Shown here: positions 49,301 through 62,100 of the stretch, piece after piece
How positions within the stretch are numbered: the first letter of the stretch is position 1
How the letters are laid out: each line of letters begins with the position of its first letter
Source of the DNA: Anoplopoma fimbria
Lineage: Eukaryota; Chordata; Actinopteri; Perciformes; Anoplopomatidae
Direction of reading: 5' to 3'
Length of the DNA: 64,000 bases
Assembly (NCBI RefSeq): GCF_027596085.1
Contig: NC_072455.1
Location: forward strand, 4,469,959-4,533,958
The notes under the pieces: model-generated
What the model saw: only the letters and a program-made list of their open reading frames with translations
The model's database searches: none
Told to the model about the DNA's origin: nothing
Program-made: the position numbers and the translations under genes

Positions 49301-52300
49301 AGGGTTGTTATCGCAATATGGCTTAGTTAATCTTGTTTTATGCCAAACATATGTCCGTGAGTGGAGTGTTTTTAATGTAAAAACTAACGATTATCTTCTG
49401 TATATGTTTCTAAAGTAAATGTAATGCTTCATCCTAAGGCTGTTGATGATTCTTCAACTGCAGGTCACGCCTGTTTATTCAAGAGACACATTGTAGTGTG
49501 GCTAAAGCACCACATGCTTTATTTGGCATCAGTCTATGATCAAATGTGGTCGCAAACCCGAAGCAGTAAACACTCTTTAGCCTCAGTTATTGCTTTTTTT
49601 TAGCGCTGTGTGAATCGGACCAGGGTTAGATTCAAACAACGTTCAGATTTAAGTTGAACAATGTCGGCATACAGATGGACACAAATTGTTGTCCACTGAG
49701 CTTGACTAATTAAGCTGTGATGGCTAGTACGCTACGGCACTGCTAAAGCTGTCTAAACTTTCCAGGTACATTTCTCTCTAGAATATCTGTTCCGCATGTG
49801 CAAGTAGCAGAAATAAACAGCTGTTTTGATCACATGGTATTGAAGAAAAAAAAAAAAGAGAAAAGGATGTTGCATGCCGAACCACACTGTGTGGGATCTA
49901 TTTCTGTACAGTTCCATCCCTAGTTGCCAATTCATTTTTTGTCGCCTGACTAATTGCCTAAACATTGCAGCTAATTACACTCGCATAACATTGCAATATT
50001 TTTTGATGAGTCATTTTGAACTCAAGGACATATGTATACATTTATGCAATGAAATGTGCCACCAGAAAACATCATATAAATTCATAAAAGCCATCACATT
50101 AATCATTGTCATGCTTTGTCTCTTTCTTAACCTGCAAGAATCAGTTACAAAGTGATTTATATGTATGTATATATATATATATATATATATACTCACGGCT
50201 CAAAATGTTGAACTTTACTCCTGGAGAGAGAAAAAGAAGGAGTTGATGAGTTTAGGTGGGAGGATAGGGGATTCAAATGTTTAATATACAGTAACACATA
50301 CAGAGGCAACCTAAAAAACTATTTCAATCCCATTTCATACTCTTAATCTTTTTAGGAGAAACACTTACCAAGCTTCTTGACTTTCCGAGTCTGGTAAGAA
50401 ACTGTTGTATTTCTCCACCACCTTGGTTACAGCGCTGGAGTCAGTCATCTCAATGCATATCTGAGGTAGAACGACAGCCATGGACAAAAAGAAAAAGAAA
50501 AAAGACAGAGAGGAAGGAGAGATGAAGAAATTAACGAGACAAACGCAAAAGAAAGAGAACAGCAACACGCCAGAAAAATAATGTTTAGTTACAGTATATT
50601 TAAGTAAAACTGTTATTCTGAAAAGGTCAAACAAACTCAAAATAATTTGTTTTAATGTGACAGAAAGATCTAGGCAGTAGTAATCCACTGTAGCCAGCAG
50701 CAGCCTGTTCTTTAGTCTGATGCTGCCGACTGAAAGTCCACAAAAAACTCCCACTTTTAGTTTACAGGTATAGAAATGAATCAATCTCGTCAGTCCGCAA
50801 TCACATACAACAAAAAGTTATGACTAAACATTTTAAAGAAAACATATTTAAGACGTTTGAATACTGTTTAATGTTTCTTTTTAATTGTTGAGGAAACTGA
50901 ATTCAAGACTTTTAAAGACTCTCAAGGCCTGCAGATACCCTGACATGGGGGTTCTCTGGACACTTCAATGTGAGAAGTTGTAAATGTTTGTGTTCTCGTA
51001 CCCTGTTGGCGAGCGGCAGGAAGCCGACAAAGGACGCAGTGGACGCCACCGCTTCCATGACCATCCCGACGACAGCCAGAGACGTCTCAGAAGTCGTCAC
51101 ACACAGCAACCGCTCCTCCAGAGACTTCTGCTCTGGAACTCCCTGAAGAGCAAGAAATAGTTTGGAGTTAATGACCAGCGATCCAAAGACAACATGAGAA
51201 AACAAACAAGTTACATAAGTGATAATTGACTTACAGCGTTGCTCCACTTCATCAGAGTTGTGTACATCATCTCCTGCAAAAAGAAAAGTCATGTTGTCGA
51301 AAAATAAGATCTGCATTTAAAACATTTTGTATGTCAATAGGGTTGCACAGTACACCAATACTAGAAAGGTGTCACAATCAGAACTATACCCCATGTTATT
51401 CGTATCAATACTTAAAGATACAATACGATATATATATACGATAGGTATCGTATCGAGGTCTTAATTTTGGTATTGTGAGAACCCTTTATTTCACACAAAA
51501 GCATTACTTAAAGGCTGCGGGGTTACATATGTTCCATGTGAAATCTCGAAAAATCCATACCTCACTGGATGCGGGATGTATGTGTTCCAAGACGAAGTGA
51601 ACACTGAGCGGGCAGGATTGTACAGAAACTGGATCCAGGATGTGATTTTGGACAAAATTGCAGCACGAAGTCCAATCGGCGAAAAACACGAAGGCCTGGA
51701 GATGAAGAGAGGAGATATAAAGAGAATTAAATTAAAACAATTGCTATTACAATACTGTTTGTTCCTGTTAAAGGGTGCAGTTTGTACTCCTTACCCTCCT
51801 CTGCAGAGGTAAGACCGCCACGTTGTAGTACAGGGAGTGGAGGTTCTGTTTGGGGAAATAATGCCAGACCAGCTTGGCCACGTCCTCGTGCTTGTAGTCC
51901 CCTGGCAAACCGGTCAACATGATGGTTGGGAACTTGGAGCCACGATTGGCCTCCTAGGAAACACAACGGATTGGAATTTAAAGACACAGATCAAAAAAAC
52001 ACCGATCATATAACAGAATGTATTGTATGATTAAATGTGAACAAGAAGAGTGAGATTTTCAGGCAGATATGTGGTTGAACATGTGTGTAAAAATGTACAA
52101 TTTAGTCCGGCAGATCTGATGATTTCGCAACAGTTTGAACTGCAGAGAGCTACTTTAGGTGTAACTTCAACCCAAATTCTGAGCTCAACTAATCAAATTT
52201 CATGACGTAGATAACTCCCAAACAGTCCACTCCCTCTCAGCAGTGGCCTTTGAAGTTTCTGGGCTGATTTAAAACATTAGACGCCATGTGTTGATCCATT

Positions 52301-54004
52301 TTAAACCCACGAAACCAAGATGATTGATGGGTTTCATCAAATACAGTCATATCATTCAGTTGGCCTGAAGCAAAGCATACGAACGGTGATCCAACGAGCT
52401 TCTTTGTCTTAAAAGCTCTGGATTTGGCTTGTGTTTCAAAATAAAAGCCCTCAACGACACAGTCACTGTGTGTCAAAATAAAAGGGCTTATATTTCACGG
52501 CTCAGACCTCAGAAGATGTTTTAACTTCATTCCAACAAAGACGATTAAAGGAAACTTCAACTTATTGCTTCAGCTGCTTTTCCATTCAAATGAATGCCAA
52601 TAATCCAGTTTATCATCAGCCTTTCAACAACCAGCATTCACACTAGAATTTCTTCAGATGTTGTCTTTTCAAGTTATAATTAGTGATGTCCCACTTTATT
52701 TTTTTTTGGCTATGATTCAAATCTGACTCCCTTAAGAAATCTGCCAATACAAAGTGCAATATGATACTTTTTATTCACCAAAATGTTGATTTATGTGGAG
52801 TCACACAATTCTAAACACTTCTTAATTTGGCACACCTTATTTTTCACAAGCTACTTGATCCAAAAACTGAAGGTCTTTAAACAAAAAGATAAAGTTGATA
52901 AACTTTCCCATTTTATGTATCATATCAATAATTTAAGCTTAACTGAAATGGGCTTACCTCAATATCATCGGGTCCTTCGACTGTCAGGTAATCTTGAAGT
53001 TAAACGTGAACATAAACAAATACAATTACTTTACTGGAAAAGTTGTAACAATACATTTGGAAGTATCAAACATTTAATTTAGATTTCAAAATCTAACGTG
53101 TTGGAAGACTCGCTCACTTACTTGGGATGATGAACCAAGGAGACCTGGTCGGGAAAATGAAGGGATGAGATCTCAGCGTGACCCAGAATGGTCCAATGCT
53201 GTCCGGTGGTATGCCAAACTCCATTGATGGGATAGTTGCCCCGGTAACAGCATCCTTGCTGTGAGGCAGAGCGTTCTCAGGAACTCTTGGTTCTGCAGAA
53301 CAAAAAAACGAGCAAAGTGTCAAATTTGAAGATTGACAAAACAGAGACGTGAAGTCGTTTTTTTAAATCTCTATCTTTGGAACTATTTGAGTGTACAGTT
53401 CAACAGGAAGTACTTTCATTTTCTAGCAAAGAATGAATGAATGAATCTGAAACCAGGCAACGCCAATGAACCTCTTGCTTCAAGATATTTTTCCAAACTT
53501 CATAAAAATGTTCGCCTTCCAAATGCATTCATTTGCCAATCAATCAAATTGCAGTTTACCATAACGTCTGTGCAAAATTGCATCACTTCATCATTTTAGC
53601 TTTTCAATGAATTTGTCATAATGAGCATGTGAATTCTTTACGTTTTTTTGGTCAGGTCACAGTGACCGTCACCTTTGACAACCAAAATCGTATCCGTTCA
53701 TTCTTGAGTTCGAGTGGATGATAGCGGCAAATTTGAAGAAGTTCGAGGTATTTGTGATATATGTTGTTCACAAGAATTGGGACGGACGGACAACATGAAA
53801 GCACAATGGCAAACAATAATAAGAATTAAAAAAAAACAACATTATTTTATTTCCCAAAACAGACACTTACGTTGTAGTACAACATGACCAATGAATGGTA
53901 TCTTCAGCCTGTAGATTTTGTGATCGGGGGGGTGTTTCAGGAAACTGTACCAGACTCCGAGTCGATCAGCATGGCAAACAGATGCAAATTCTACAAATGC
54001 CTGC

Positions 54005-54052
<48 letters not shown>

Positions 54053-57000
54053 ACAGGTTAGAATAACGGGAAGTCTTTTTTAAAGCCACTTAAAACAGAC
54101 ATGCATGTGTTTTGTTCTACCTTGTTGAGGAGAGGAAAGAAGTTCTTGACAGATTGGATTTTGTTCAAAGAGTTTCTGAGCTCGCTGGTCTCACTCCATG
54201 AAATGTTCTTGATGAAGATTGTTTTTGCTCCGTCATCCATCACCCGCTGAATCAAGAGCAGGAAGCGAACATCCAAACCAAAAAAGTTAAAAAAAATTAA
54301 TTAAAAAGAGTACAGAGACAGACACAGAAACTCATTTTGCACACAGTTTTTCAAAGTAAAAGACAATATCTTAAATAAGTTTAAATTGTAATCCTGTCAC
54401 TGTTTTACGTAACTGTTGACAGTTTCCAGTAGTTAAATATGTTTTATATACTTTTTGGTAAGTCAAGCGCAGGAATTAAGATCTGAACACAAAAAAATGA
54501 CATTAAGAACTTATTTTAAAGTCCAATTGTAGCTTATAAAAAGGAGATGGTAATGAGTGTGTGTGTGTGTGTGTGTGTGCGCATATTACTTACATAACGC
54601 AGCAGCCTCATCATTGCTTTATAAAACCAGAACTAAAACAGAAACATCAGAGAAGACATTTTTAGAATACATAGATACTTTTCCACCACCCAGTGTCTTT
54701 CTCTCATAGACTTCAATACAACAGGATTCTTTCCAGAGGATTCTTCACTTGCGATCCATTTGAAAGATTTCCAGTTTTAAAAAAACTCATCATTGGCTTT
54801 ACTTTCAGACCCAGAGGTCGCTTCATGCTTTTAGTCAATTTGCTGGTGTTAATAAATATGTATGTTTTCTCTATTATTTCTCTAGTATTGAATTTACTTA
54901 TTCTATTTATAAAAAATAAAAAAAACAGTCAGTAAAAACAGAATAGTGTACGTGCTTACCGGTGACAATTTAAAGCTGTGAGCTAAAATACGGAAAGATA
55001 GTTTCGACTCTATCAAAAAAATGCCCTTCCTCAAGGAGGCTTTCAGTACGTTGAACGCCTCCTCCACTGATGGCATGAAGACGAAGGCCTAAGGGGAAAC
55101 CAGAGACAAACATGTATGAATACTTCTATTTACTTGTTCTAGGTACTTTTTCATTATTATTTAACATATTACAATTCAATTTAAAAAAAAAAAATCTCAA
55201 GAAAAATGATCCAAATGATGTTTAACTGCAAGTGTGAGTTCACAAATTAACTTAAAAAATTGAAAGATTGCACAAAAAAAAAGACTGAAACACAAACTAT
55301 TCGACTAAAAAGCAACAGCAGAAATATGTGATTAATGAAACCTGGTGCCTACCATGCACGACTGAGGAATAACATAGATGCTGTCTTCTGCATATTCAAA
55401 CCCAAAGGGTATGAGCAGTCTGGCGAGGTCTTCCTCTGTGTAGCAGCCGTCGTGATACTCCGGCAGGTTGGTTATTAACATCTGCTTCTGACCAAGTAAC
55501 ATAAACTGGGGAAATGAAGGAGAATAAAAAAAAAAGGAGGGAGAAGGGGAATAATTAAAGGGGGTAATGGTTTTGGGTTTGTGGATTAATAAAGATTCAT
55601 CATTGCAGAAAGAACACTGGTTATTCACTACACTGGGAAAAACATAACAAACAGCTGTGAAAAAGCAAAGATGAAGATTATGCAAACAATTTAACAGTCC
55701 AGTATATAGCAGAGGAGGAAAAGGAACATATCAATGCACACTGCACTTCAAGGTATTTTAATACCAGCAGACTCCTTGTACATATTACGTCCCATAACCG
55801 TTCATTCAGGACATTTTAATGCTTATTTGTGCATCATCTGAGGGCAAAACCAAACCAAAACCTACTTTTTTTTATTGATCTTCTTTTAACCTGTGTCCTA
55901 GTTTAAATTATATCTTTAGGAAAACTACATGTCTAGATACTGCACTTCATACAGTTGATTTGAGGAAACTTACCTTTGGAGAAAAGCAGGTTTTCAGCTT
56001 GAGGCACGCTGTGAAGGAAAGACAAAGTAAATGTGAGACAAAATAGAGAAGGACTGTAAACTGATGATCACGTGCAGACATTGTCTTGGATTCCTTACGT
56101 ATTCTGGATTGATGCAGGGTCTTCTCTGCCGTCTCCCCAACAGTCGGACGAGTGGCAGGCGCCTTGTTGCTTCTGGAAGCCTCCTTGGCTGATTCTGCAT
56201 CTGCTGTTTTCAGAAAACATACCCACAAAAAATGCACGACTGTGAGGTTATTTTACTTTGCTAATGAAAGTTGACTCTTTGGAGATTTACAGTTTTGACA
56301 AGACAACATCTGGTAATCTGGTTTTGGTGTTTTTAATGGGATTTGTTTCCAATAACAAACAAAGAATCCATTCTACCTACATTATAGGCCACACTTCCAA
56401 CAAATATTTGCCATCCATCCATTCAAAACTTTCCCAACATACCTTTTTGCATTGTTTCAGTCGAGCTTCCTGCAGCCTGCTGTGTCATGTGTGAAGCCTC
56501 CATCTTGGTCTCCAGTCCCTTTGCAGTGGACTCTTGTTCTTTCAAGGTGCTTTGCTGGCCATGAGGTGAAGCTTTGACAGAGCTTCCTGTTAGACCTGTA
56601 TCCATTTTACTGGTTGGTGGTTGACCTTCACTGGATTTGTCTGCTGAACTTCCTGGTGCAGCCTCCGTAGATGTCCGTTTTTCTCCTTCCCAAGCACAAC
56701 TTCCAGCTTTCATGGGCTCCAACGCTTGAACTCCCATTACGCCAATCTCCATTGGTTCAGCGTCATTTGCTTTGTCATGCACCTTAGCTGTGTCTTTCAG
56801 CGCAGCTTGAACCTTGGTTTCAGTCGTGGACTTGGATCGTGGTGATGTTTTTTGCTTTATCGCAGGCTTTTTTATGGGTTTTCTCATGTTCTTTCTCACA
56901 GGTCCCTTCACAGGCAGCTTCCCTGTTTTACCCATTTTATTTGCCTGCTTGGCCGAGACGTTTTTCGCTTTTGAAACCAAGACTTTTGCGGAGCCTTTCG

Positions 57001-59098
57001 CTGCACTTTTCTGGAATTTGCCTGTTGTAGCTTTTTTGGCTCCAGGAGCTGAAAATGGAGGCCTTTTGGGACATTCAAGTGGAGGCATGTCAGGTGTAGG
57101 GAGAAGAACCTTTCTTGTGGTAGTGGAAGTGTTTGGAGGTGTGGAAACGCTGGACGTGGCAGGTTTTCTGTGAACAAAAGAGGTTTACAGGGGTCATGTA
57201 GGAGAAAATGGAGAAATTTAAGGTGCAAGGCAGAAAGTCAATGTCATGGTTTCAAATTGTCTTCACTATAAAATAGAGCTATACGTCACAGGTTGAAATC
57301 CTTGAAGGACTTTTACTCAATTCCCACATAAAGCGACGCTAATTTTTGGTAACTTTCCCCTATTAGTCACATTTTCCCCACTGAGGTCACACATTTCGGC
57401 AGGAACTGAACATGTATGGCAAATATATTGACAAAACAAAATCATAACTGTTAAAAAGAGGTCTGTTTGAAACACATCTTACTTCTGGGGAGGCTTCTTT
57501 TGGTCCTTGGGAACAGTCTCCTGTAAACAAAAACAAATTTTGGGAGTTGAATGTCATTTGAAAAGTAAAAAAAAAGTTATCACCAAATGTGTATTGGTAA
57601 AGTTGTCATGCTCTCTAGTGGACAGAGTTTATAACAAGTGGAACTGGCAATGCATAAGCCTGTGTACACATAGTAAATATCAATAAGAGACTCATTTTCA
57701 GCATTAATAATGTTATAATGATTTGAATATAAAAAATGATAAGGAATGAAATTCAAATAGGAATATAGAGGAAGGTTGACAGTCCCGGTGACCACACTAC
57801 AGCTGACAAATATGAGTATGTATATTTCCCAGACACAGAAGAAGAAATACAAAAAGTGCAATACCCTTTCTCTGGCAACGGGGAGCATTGCTCCTTTCAC
57901 ATCGAGGTTCTTTAGGCTCTTCAGTTTCTTTGCATCTTCTTCTTTCTCGAATCTCACGATTGCCTACATGTGCACACAGAAAAAAAAACGCACATATCCA
58001 TGCGTTACTACAACCATCGGGACTATATTGTTCCCGTCCAGATTTGCGTGCCGATTAAACATTACAGCACTGTTCATTCATGTTGAAATGACTTAAATCA
58101 TGTATTTTAACTGATCACTTATAGTTTCCATACATTGGGCGGCTTTATTGTAAACATTAGAGCAATGTGCTTCACAACAGGAATTAACGTACACCGAGGG
58201 CCTTGTTGTAAATTGCACAAAATTTCAAAAAAGGCATTTCCAGGCAATCTACTCAGTGCACTTTTTTTTTTTTTGTTACATTTGATCTAAACCGACTACA
58301 AGAAGTGACTTCAGGAGTGTGCAAAGAGTACTGATGCATCATGTTCTCAGTGAACATAAGAATGTGTCTGGGCATGCAACAGTTTTCTGGGCCTGATGGT
58401 TTGATTTACAAGAAAAAACGTAGTATCAAAAGGCAAAGCATTAGCAAACATAAGCCTCTCTCTCTCTGTACGTACCCCCTGTATGGACCGGAAGAGTACA
58501 ACGGACTCGGTTTTTCCAATGCTCTCCACAGCAGCCAACACGTCATTGTGAGAGATATAACTATGAACCCCTTCCAGTTTCACCTCGGTTGGTAGCGAAG
58601 ACTTAGCGGACTGAGAAGAGAGAGAGAAAAAAAAACACTAAATATAACGCATCTGTGTTTTAAGTGTCCAATCCAACCTTTATGACATCTGTTATTTTAG
58701 GCAACAACATTTTTTGTTTCGTGTATTTAGTCTATTTACATAAGGGACAAAGTATAAAAATACATTAATCTAAAAAAAAAAAAAAGAGAAGTGGTGTTTT
58801 GTACCAGATTTAGCTACAAGCTAATTTCAATCTGCAGTCCCTGGGCAGGTTAGAGGACACAATACAACACAGAGCATACCTATCATGTCCACTACAACTG
58901 GACCAGCCACCTAGTGATGGAGCAACAAAGTATATGTTTTTTTTTTTTTTTTTTAATCAAAGTGTTATGTGGTTAAGGTTTCAATGAAAGAACGAGATAG
59001 AGACACAAGAAGGCAAAGAGAAATAAATACCTTACCAAATAATAATCTGTATGTTGCCAAATTTCCTTCGTGAATCTTACACACACACACACACACAA

Positions 59099-59141
<43 letters not shown>

Positions 59142-62100
59142 AACTTTAGTCTTTTTTTCGAAGAACTTGCCTCGCTCTTCTGCAGGCTGGGACTCTGTTT
59201 AGAAGGCTTTTTGGTCGTCTCCTTATTCTTTGCTGAAGAGGATGAGGACGATGACGAGGACTTCATCTTGGATAGCTCGGCCATTAAGGCGGGAGCCAGA
59301 GATTTAACCATAGTCGCCAGGTCCGACTGTTTTGACAGAGACTGGACAGCTAGAGGGACAAAGACGAAAAGAAAAAAAAAAGTCAGACAAAATTGCAGTG
59401 TTTTGGTGGTTGCAAAGTCTCATACAGAGTCTCTATTGTAAGAAGGCATAAGTATGGAGTTAAAGATCATATATATATTCTTACTTCATGAGCTGTTGTC
59501 ATCTTTACGCAGGAAAAAGTTTTCTACTTGGTTTACAAGTCAACATTTACATCTGAACTACTAGAAAAGGCAGTAAAAAAATGAAACAAAATACATATCT
59601 ATACATTTGTAAGAAGCACTGGCTCTTCCTAATAGGCAAGTAAAAAGTTAATCCAGGAAAGGTCTCTGGTTATCTGCAGTAAAAATCTCACTTCTGTGGG
59701 CAGATTTTGAGTGTGGTATCGTTTTACTCATCTCAGTCTCAAAAGCAGGACAGCGATTAAGCGCATGTCGCAAAATGGTCCATAGGTATTCCTCGAATAT
59801 ATATAAAAACCACAAAAATAATAAGATGAATTGGTGGCATTCACCTTTACATTGCGTGTAATAGACGCAGGTACGTTCCCACACAAAACAAGTCTTTAAA
59901 CATGGTGTTGAGTCGTTGAAATGTTTGCTGTTCCTCTAACCTGGTGTTTCCAGCAGTTTCTTAACCAGGCTCTCTGCACTGTTCGACTTCCGTTGGGGGG
60001 ATCGTTTCTCGTCGCTCCTCCATGATGGCGAATGTCTCTCGTCGCTCCACCTCGGAGATGTTCGTCTCTCACGGCTCCTCCTCGGAGGTGACCATCGGTC
60101 GTCTCTTCTCCTTGGCGACGAGCGTCTCTCGGGGCTTCTTGAACGTGACCAATAGCGGGAGGAAGTAGGGCGGTCATACCATGGGGAGTGAGAACGAGAC
60201 CGGGACCTGGTGAAAAGTTCAGATACAATGTCATGAAGGCATTTTACAGCAAGTATAGATTTGTCAAGGAAATCCAAAGAAGTTAAAATGCTGAAGTTGA
60301 TGCAGATATTTCGAAGGTTCGCTCATTTCACTTTTTAATGAATGCGTCACAGACCTGCGAGTGTATCTGGAGGCGTACGGCGATCGTGATCGTGACCGCC
60401 GGCTGCGGTTCTCCCGTCTGCCATCTGAGCGATTGTACCGACGGGGACTGTGTGAGCGGGAGCGGGAGCTGGAACGGGAGCGGCTTCCATGCCTGGCCTT
60501 CTGGCGATGCTGGGAAGTCTGTGAAGAGGTTGAGGGCGAGGGCTTTGCATCTTTACCCGTAGAGCTGAAGAGAGCAATGGATGTGAAAAGCATAATGAAG
60601 GATAGGAATGGAAGGTTTTCCAAAATTAAAAGGGTACTGGTTCACAACTGATGTTTGATGGATTCTAATGGATTTAAGCACGGATTTGGTTGCATTGGGC
60701 AACATTTTGATTGGGGTCGTGACGCCTGAACAGTCACCTGAATGACTATTCGCAGTCCGTTTCCCGACATTGTTACTACAAACCACGTTATCCTTTCATG
60801 TCGTCTTACTATTCGTGCATAATAAAAAATTACCCAAAGTGACGCTGTCTTTCTCCATTTTTGTCAACTTGCAACCGTCTTTATTGAACTTTATTGAACA
60901 TGCAGAAAGGCCAATTAAAATGTGTAGTGTGATTTAACGCAATGTAGATGAACAATAAAAAAAAGCTTATCAAATTTACCGGAGTGCAATTTCACCATCC
61001 CAACTAGGGTATCTGTTGAAAAAAAAAAAAAAAAAATTAAACACGGTTATTAAAACAGCAAAGAGGCAACATTTTGACAACACGTCAAGGTAGGCAATCA
61101 TAAAGCAGTTGTATTCGGGGAATGTGATGAATTTTGGCATTCCCCAAGAACGTTCACAAGAAAAAAGGGCAATAGTTATCAAAAAAGTAACAAGATCTTT
61201 ATATGGATAAGTCAAAAAAAAGAAAAAAGACTGACCGTGTACGGAGGAGTGTGCAGTTCTCAAGGTGAAGGGTGGTGTTCTGGTGGGAGATCCAATCCTA
61301 CCAGTCAGAACAACAAACACAGCATTAGATAGGCCTCATTATCATCACAAATGCTATCAGATATCCATATATATTAACTGTCATTTCTGTGATTGACAAC
61401 AAATATCTTTTATTCAACATTCCAGCAGCCATAAAGAAACAGCTCCTCCTCTTTGTCGGTCTGTTGAGTCTCTCGAGTCCCAGTGTCCACAGTTTGTGGT
61501 GATATGTGTTGATATTAAAAGAGTCTTGAAAAAGCAAAGTGTTTTTTAATGTGGTTTCTTTCAATCTTCAGTCAACAGCAGTCAAGTGAAGAGCTGAGAG
61601 CAGTGTTGAAATCATGGCTTTGATGTAAACCACTGAGTTGTAAGAAACACACGTGAAAACAAGTATCGCATGGGACATTAGGACATCAAGTCCTTCAGAC
61701 ATTTGTCAGCTCTTTCCTTTATAATTACAGCTGCCTTTTTACAACTTTGAGTTCAAGGGCAACAGTTCTCTATCATGAAATTTCACAAATACAAGAGCGC
61801 CAGTAACAAATAACCAAAATTAAGATTTCTTCTTGGGTTCTTGGTGGTGCGATGTCTGGTTCTTCAGTCTTGTGCTTTGTTGAAGGTCATCTCAGCAGAG
61901 GTCGCTATCAGGTATGGATCAGGGCAAAAACACACAGTCGAGACATCTGGAGTCGGCAGGAAGATGTGGAAACTGGCAAGGGGAGGGGGCTGGTGGGTCT
62001 TTTTCTAAATTTGACAAAATGTGAAATGCAATGCCCCAAAGGGACAGATGGGCAAACAAAATCTTGCTGATTGTGTGGTTGGTGGAGTATGATGCTGGTG

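Noticed and set aside
61236..61297. Alternative reading [19 protein letters not shown] of this znf638 exon
   Set aside because: It leaves the wrong phase for the next exon and gives no known motif; the DWISHQNT frame fits both neighbours and the zinc finger.
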